Assembly: GCA_017551645.1 (NCBI GenBank)
Contig: JAFZLE010000313.1
Span: 1 to 10,742 of the forward strand
Reading direction: 5' to 3'
Length of the DNA stretch: 10,742 nucleotides
DNA from: Clostridia bacterium
Lineage (GTDB): Bacteria > Bacillota > Clostridia > Christensenellales > Aristaeellaceae
The notes under the pieces were generated by a model, which saw nothing but the letters and a program-made list of their open reading frames with translations, did no database searches and was not told where the DNA came from. The stretch's first letter is position 1; the number at the start of each line of letters is the position of its first letter. Below, piece by piece: positions 7,383 through 10,742 of this stretch. The position numbers were made by a program, and so were the translations under genes.

Positions 7383-8963
7383 ATGATAAACTGGACGAAT
7401 TTTGACGCGCTGACAAGCTATGATGAACTTAAGAGCCTGCCTGTTCCGTCGCTTAGGGACGAGCTGGAAGGTGAAAAGGGATATAAGCGGGTAAAAGAGT
7501 ATTCCGTACCAATGGCGGCGGGCTTGAGTTATAATTACGCCGCGAAAAAAGTGAACGCCCAAACGCTGGAAGCGCTTTCATTCCTGGCGAAGGAAGCGCA
7601 GCTGAAAGAGAAGTTTGAGCTTTTATACAACGGCGAGATTATGAACACCGGCGAAAAGCGCCGCGTGCTGCACCAGCTTACCCGCGGCCAGCTGGGCAGC
7701 GACGTGACCGCCGACGGCGAGAACAAAAGGGACTTTTATAAGGCCCAGCTGGAAAAGATCCGCGCTTTTTCCAAGAAGGTGCATTACGGCGAAGTGGTGA
7801 ACGAGCAGGGCAGGCGCTTTGACACCGTCGTGCAGGTGGGCATCGGAGGCAGCGACCTGGGCCCCAGAGCGCTGTATATCGCGCTCGAAAACTGGGCAAA
7901 AGCCGATAACACGCTGCTCATGACCGCCAAGTTCATCTCCAACGTAGATCCGGACGACGCGGCGGCGGTACTCGAAAGCACCGACCTTTCCACTGCGCTG
8001 TTCATAGTGGTCTCCAAAAGCGGCACCACCCTTGAGACGCTCACCAACGAGAGCTTCGTGAGGGACGCGCTCAGGAAGGCGGGTCTCGAGCCCTCCAAAC
8101 ATATGCTGGCCGTCACCAGCGCCACCAGCCCCATGGCCAAATCCCCCGATTATCTGGCCGCGTTCTTCATGGACGATTATATCGGCGGCAGATACTCTTC
8201 CTCTTCCGCGGTGGGCGGCGCGATACTCTCACTGGCGTTTGGCTATAACGTGTTCGAACGCATACTCGAAGGCGCGCATCAGGAAGACGTGCTGGCGGCG
8301 AACAGGGACTTTTACGAGAACCCGGACATGCTGGACGCGCTGATCGGCGTATACGAAAGGAACGTGCTGGGCTATCCCGCCACCGCCGTGCTGCCTTATT
8401 CCCAGGCGCTCAGCCGCTTCCCGGCGCATCTGCAGCAGCTGGACATGGAGTCCAACGGCAAGAGCGTGAACCGCTTCGGCGAAAAAGTGGCTTATCCCAC
8501 CGGTCCCATCATTTTCGGCGAGCCGGGCACCAACGGGCAGCACTCGTTCTACCAGCTGCTGCACCAGGGCACGGACATAGTCCCGCTGCAGTTCGTCGGG
8601 TTCAAAGCCAGCCAGATAGGTACGGACGTGGAGATACAGGGTTCGAGCAGCCAGCAGAAACTTTTGGCCAATGTGGCGGCGCAGATAATGGCGTTTGCCC
8701 TGGGCAAGGATGACGCCGATCCCAACAAGTACTTCGCGGGCGAAAGGCCGTCCAGCATAATCATAGGCGAGAAGTTGACCCCCGAGGCGCTGGGCGCGCT
8801 GCTGGCGCACTTTGAGAACAAGGTGATGTTCCAGGGCTTCGTGTGGAACATCAACTCCTTCGACCAGGAGGGCGTGCAGCTGGGCAAGGTACTGGCCAAG
8901 AAGGTGCTTTCCGGCGACACGGACGGAGGGCTCAAAGCGTACAGCGAACTGCTGGAGATATAA
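7383..8963 (+). CDS. pgi: Glucose-6-phosphate isomerase
   Basis: This enzyme interconverts glucose-6-phosphate and fructose-6-phosphate in cytoplasmic glycolysis and gluconeogenesis. At 526 residues it lies between the short firmicute (about 450) and the enterobacterial (about 549) forms. Two SIS-type sugar-phosphate domains show GIGGSDLG (153-160) and the phosphate-binding SKSGTT (211-216). DMESNGKSV (354-362), GEPGTNGQHSFYQLLHQG (379-396) and SFDQEGVQLGK (492-502) are signature blocks. Likely catalytic residues are E380, H387 and K502. The second signature usually reads GVE before the lysine; here it is GVQ, a modest variation. ATG 7383 has GGGAGG 6 nt upstream and the promoter described above. 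A strong hairpin follows the stop. It supplies hexose-phosphate entry to central metabolism and is transcribed away from the sugar operon. Confidence 0.97.
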   Translation: MINWTNFDALTSYDELKSLPVPSLRDELEGEKGYKRVKEYSVPMAAGLSYNYAAKKVNAQTLEALSFLAKEAQLKEKFELLYNGEIMNTGEKRRVLHQLTRGQLGSDVTADGENKRDFYKAQLEKIRAFSKKVHYGEVVNEQGRRFDTVVQVGIGGSDLGPRALYIALENWAKADNTLLMTAKFISNVDPDDAAAVLESTDLSTALFIVVSKSGTTLETLTNESFVRDALRKAGLEPSKHMLAVTSATSPMAKSPDYLAAFFMDDYIGGRYSSSSAVGGAILSLAFGYNVFERILEGAHQEDVLAANRDFYENPDMLDALIGVYERNVLGYPATAVLPYSQALSRFPAHLQQLDMESNGKSVNRFGEKVAYPTGPIIFGEPGTNGQHSFYQLLHQGTDIVPLQFVGFKASQIGTDVEIQGSSSQQKLLANVAAQIMAFALGKDDADPNKYFAGERPSSIIIGEKLTPEALGALLAHFENKVMFQGFVWNINSFDQEGVQLGKVLAKKVLSGDTDGGLKAYSELLEI

Positions 8964-8980
8964 GATAAAACGGATGGTCG

Positions 8981-9008
8981 GAAGGAGGCACCGGCGTGTG
9001 CCTCCTTC
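8981..9008 (+). terminator. Strong hairpin after pgi, possible terminator or attenuator
   Basis: A perfect 11-bp inverted repeat, GAAGGAGGCAC (8981-8991) and GTGCCTCCTTC (8998-9008), with a 6-nt loop, begins 17 nt after the pgi stop. It would fold very stably. No T-run follows (AGTGTATATAAG), so it is not a standard rho-independent terminator. It may act as a weak or factor-assisted terminator, an mRNA 3'-end stabiliser, or a partial attenuator before the phosphatase gene. Confidence 0.55.
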
Positions 9009-9044
9009 AGTGTATATAAGCATACTGTTCGGAGGAAAGGCAAA

Positions 9045-9647
9045 ATGAAGCTTCTGATAATAAGACACGGCGAGTCTGAAGCCGATTTGCTTAAAGTGCA
9101 TGAGGGACGGGCAGATTTCGCTCTTACCGGAAAGGGCCATCGCCAGGCCGATGCGATGGCGGAATATGTCAGATGCCATTACCGTGTGGCGCGCCTGTAT
9201 TCCAGCACACTGAAACGCGCTGCCCAGACTGCGGAACACTTGTCAGCCGCTGCGGATGTCCCGGTACTGTTAGATGAATTGCTGATGGAATTCAATAACG
9301 GCCTGCTGGCCGGTCTGCCATGGAAGGAGGCCGCGGAAAAATATCCGACGGTAAGAGATCTGCCCGTTGACCAGGCGGTTTACGGGCAGGAATCAAAACT
9401 CGACTTCAGGAACAGAGCGGAAGCCGCTTTGACCAGGATACTGACGGAATCCCGCGCCGATGAAGTGACGGCGGTGATCACTCACGGCGGTATGATTAAC
9501 CAGCTGTACCATGCCGCCCTGCATCTTCCGATAGTGTCCGCCTGCTTTTTCGGCACCGGAGACACAGGGATCCACGAATGGGAAATAAAGGATGACGGCG
9601 TCCGGATAATCCGGGCGAATTACTGCGGGCACACAGAAGGTCTATGA
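9045..9647 (+). CDS. Histidine phosphatase family protein (phosphoglycerate-mutase-like)
   Basis: A 200-residue cytoplasmic phosphatase or mutase that works through a phosphohistidine. The catalytic RHGES is at 7-11, with H8 the nucleophile. R58 in LYSSTLKRAAQT (51-62), E82 and the second histidine H147 in ITHGG complete the expected active site. Length and pattern fit the small branch that includes GpmB, PhoE, CobC-like and YhfR-like enzymes; the substrate cannot be told from sequence. ATG 9045 has GGAGG at 9031-9035, 9 nt upstream. The gene lies 81 nt after pgi, beyond the hairpin, so it may be a read-through partner or have its own promoter; no convincing one was found. Its stop overlaps the start of a small frame as ATGA. 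Confidence 0.9.
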   Translation: MKLLIIRHGESEADLLKVHEGRADFALTGKGHRQADAMAEYVRCHYRVARLYSSTLKRAAQTAEHLSAAADVPVLLDELLMEFNNGLLAGLPWKEAAEKYPTVRDLPVDQAVYGQESKLDFRNRAEAALTRILTESRADEVTAVITHGGMINQLYHAALHLPIVSACFFGTGDTGIHEWEIKDDGVRIIRANYCGHTEGL

Positions 9648-9736
9648 GTCAAAAGCATACGCTGCCCGACCGGAATGAGAAAAGAACGGATGCGGACGCG
9701 GCGCTCATGCGGTACCTCTGTCTGAAACCCATGTGA
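9644..9736 (+). CDS. Possible 30-residue small protein overlapping the phosphatase gene
   Basis: An ATG at 9644 overlaps the phosphatase stop as ATGA, a common sign of translational coupling. The frame runs 30 codons (MSQKHTLPDRNEKRT at the start, ending LCLKPM) to TGA at 9734-9736. AGAAGG lies 3 nt upstream, too close to be a good ribosome binding site. The product is hydrophilic and charged, with no motif I recognise. It could be a true small protein, the start of a decayed gene, or chance. Confidence 0.25.
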   Translation: MSQKHTLPDRNEKRTDADAALMRYLCLKPM

Positions 9737-9895
9737 TACGTCAGTGTACATAAGTTGAAAGAAGCAGGCGGCGACTCAGGAGCGTAAAGGCGCTTCTGTA
9801 CGAGACCGAGCGGGCGCTGACGTATGTTATGGATTTCAGGGACTGCATTGAGTAAAAGCGTCTGTCAGGCGGCAGGCTCCCGCGAGATACCGGCT
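9737..9895. other. Short gene-poor stretch between convergent genes, possible decayed gene end
   Basis: After the TGA of the small frame the same phase stays open for about 16 more codons. A second phase, open from about 9754, then reads VKALLYETERALTYVMDF (9784-9837) and stops at TAA near 9853-9855. The composition is protein-like but no start or ribosome binding site is seen. An 8-bp inverted repeat (TACGTCAG 9737-9744, CTGACGTA 9817-9824) spans part of it. No clear terminator for either converging gene is visible. Confidence 0.3.
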
Positions 9896-10742
9896 TTACT
9901 CTGACATATACGTTTCCAACAGCATTTCCAGCTCGCCTGCCTTGAACGCGCCGGGAGCGTTATAAAGTATGGTGCCATCCGCGTCGAGTATCACGGTCAC
10001 GGGCAGGGCGTCCCAGTCCCCAAACGCCTTTATCGCGCTGCCGTCGTCATAGGCAAGTGGGATGGTATAGGCGTGTTCGCGCCAGAAGGCGGCGGCGTCA
10101 CCCGTTTCGGTAAAGGCGTCGGCGGCGTAAAACGCGATCTCCGGGGCGTACTTACGGTATAAGCGCTCAAACTCCGGCAGTTCCTTAACGCAGGGTGAGC
10201 ACCAGGTGGCCCAGAAGTTTATAACGGTGAGCCTGCTTGCGCAGTCGTCCCGCGACAGTTCCCCGCCCCCATCCAGAGAAAGGCTGAACGCGGGGCAGGG
10301 ACTGCCTACAGAATAAGGTTCCATGCTTTCCGCGGCTGGATATATGTTTACCGCCAGCGTAAGGCATACCAGCGCGGCCAGCGCGAGGGGCGCCCAAAGT
10401 TTTTTTGCCGTTTTTCCGAGCCTGCGCGCGCCGGCGAAAGGCCGTTTGAAACGGATGGCGCTAACAGGGCAAATGTCTGCGCACGCCATGCAGCCCACGC
10501 ATTCCCGGTCGCCCGCATGCTTTATGTCGGTTTTGCAGACCTGAAAGCATTTGCCGCAGTTCACGCAGGCATCCCTGTCCAGCGTGACGCCTATAAGGCT
10601 AACGGAATTGAACAGGCTGTAGATCGCGCCCAGAGGGCAGACAAAGCGGCAGAAGGGGCGGTACACGAAGCAGAAGGATAGCAAAAACGCGATCAAAAGA
10701 GCGAGCTTGTTGACAAACAGCCAGCCCAGCAGCCCGACGAGC
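9896..10742 (-). CDS. Polyferredoxin (NapH-like) membrane protein fused to a TlpA-type thioredoxin domain (N-terminus outside window)
   Basis: The frame is open to the right edge, so only the last 281 residues are seen. Numbering is from the first whole codon at the edge. A hydrophobic stretch (1-30) leads to CRFVCPLGA (31-39), the CxxxCP motif of NapH/CcoG-like membrane ferredoxins. Two 4Fe-4S motifs follow: C59-x2-C62-x2-C65-x3-C69 and C81-x2-C84-x2-C87-x3-CP at 91-92. A second membrane segment lies at about 115-135. The C-terminal domain (about 140-281) is TlpA/thioredoxin-like, with the active site WCSPC (C181, C184) and the expected cis-proline in LPVT (P247). The likely job is passing electrons between iron-sulfur clusters and thiols; the direction and partner are inferred. 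The thioredoxin domain probably faces outside, as in TlpA/ResA, judging from the preceding membrane segment. A TTG at 10696 could be a start but would cut the first helix, so it is rejected. Confidence 0.88.
   Translation of the reverse strand, partial: LVGLLGWLFVNKLALLIAFLLSFCFVYRPFCRFVCPLGAIYSLFNSVSLIGVTLDRDACVNCGKCFQVCKTDIKHAGDRECVGCMACADICPVSAIRFKRPFAGARRLGKTAKKLWAPLALAALVCLTLAVNIYPAAESMEPYSVGSPCPAFSLSLDGGGELSRDDCASRLTVINFWATWCSPCVKELPEFERLYRKYAPEIAFYAADAFTETGDAAAFWREHAYTIPLAYDDGSAIKAFGDWDALPVTVILDADGTILYNAPGAFKAGELEMLLETYMSE

Noticed and set aside
8229..9239. A 336-codon open frame on the minus strand opposite pgi and the phosphatase gene
   Set aside because: It crosses two real genes and a strong hairpin, lacks a ribosome binding site and has no recognisable domain.

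Overview
The window looks like chromosomal DNA from a GC-rich anaerobic Firmicute, probably an uncultured gut or rumen clostridium. This is an inference from strong GGAGG-type ribosome binding sites, sigma-A-like promoters, a type III glutamine synthetase, a VanY-like cell-wall carboxypeptidase, a GH127 arabinofuranosidase and a polyferredoxin. No rRNA, tRNA, CRISPR array, insertion sequence or phage gene was seen.

Left part (1-7235), all on the minus strand, read from high to low coordinates: a ThuA-like protein, a Gfo/Idh/MocA oxidoreductase, a membrane-anchored VanY-type D,D-carboxypeptidase, a GH127 beta-L-arabinofuranosidase and a type III glutamine synthetase (glnN). Junctions range from a 1-nt overlap to gaps of 10-16 nt, so these five look like one transcript starting near 7200. 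Argininosuccinate synthase (argG) follows after 86 nt. It has its own near-consensus promoter and runs off the left edge. The theme is plant-type sugar release and sugar oxidation (GH127, ThuA, MocA), with cell-wall turnover and ammonia/amino-acid assimilation genes attached.

Middle (7236-9647), plus strand: a 0.2-kb divergent promoter region, then glucose-6-phosphate isomerase (pgi) with a clear promoter and RBS, a strong 11-bp hairpin, and a histidine-phosphatase (phosphoglycerate-mutase-like) gene. A tiny 30-codon frame overlaps the end of the phosphatase gene as ATGA. After it lies a short gene-poor stretch that may hold a decayed gene end.

Right edge (9896-10742), minus strand: the C-terminal part of a membrane protein fusing a NapH-like polyferredoxin module to a TlpA-type thioredoxin domain. 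It converges on the phosphatase gene, and its N-terminus lies outside the window.

Most genes belong to well-known families. The points most worth a second look are the polyferredoxin-TlpA fusion, the mixed sugar/wall/nitrogen operon, the repeat-rich argG promoter, and the ATGA-coupled small frame.
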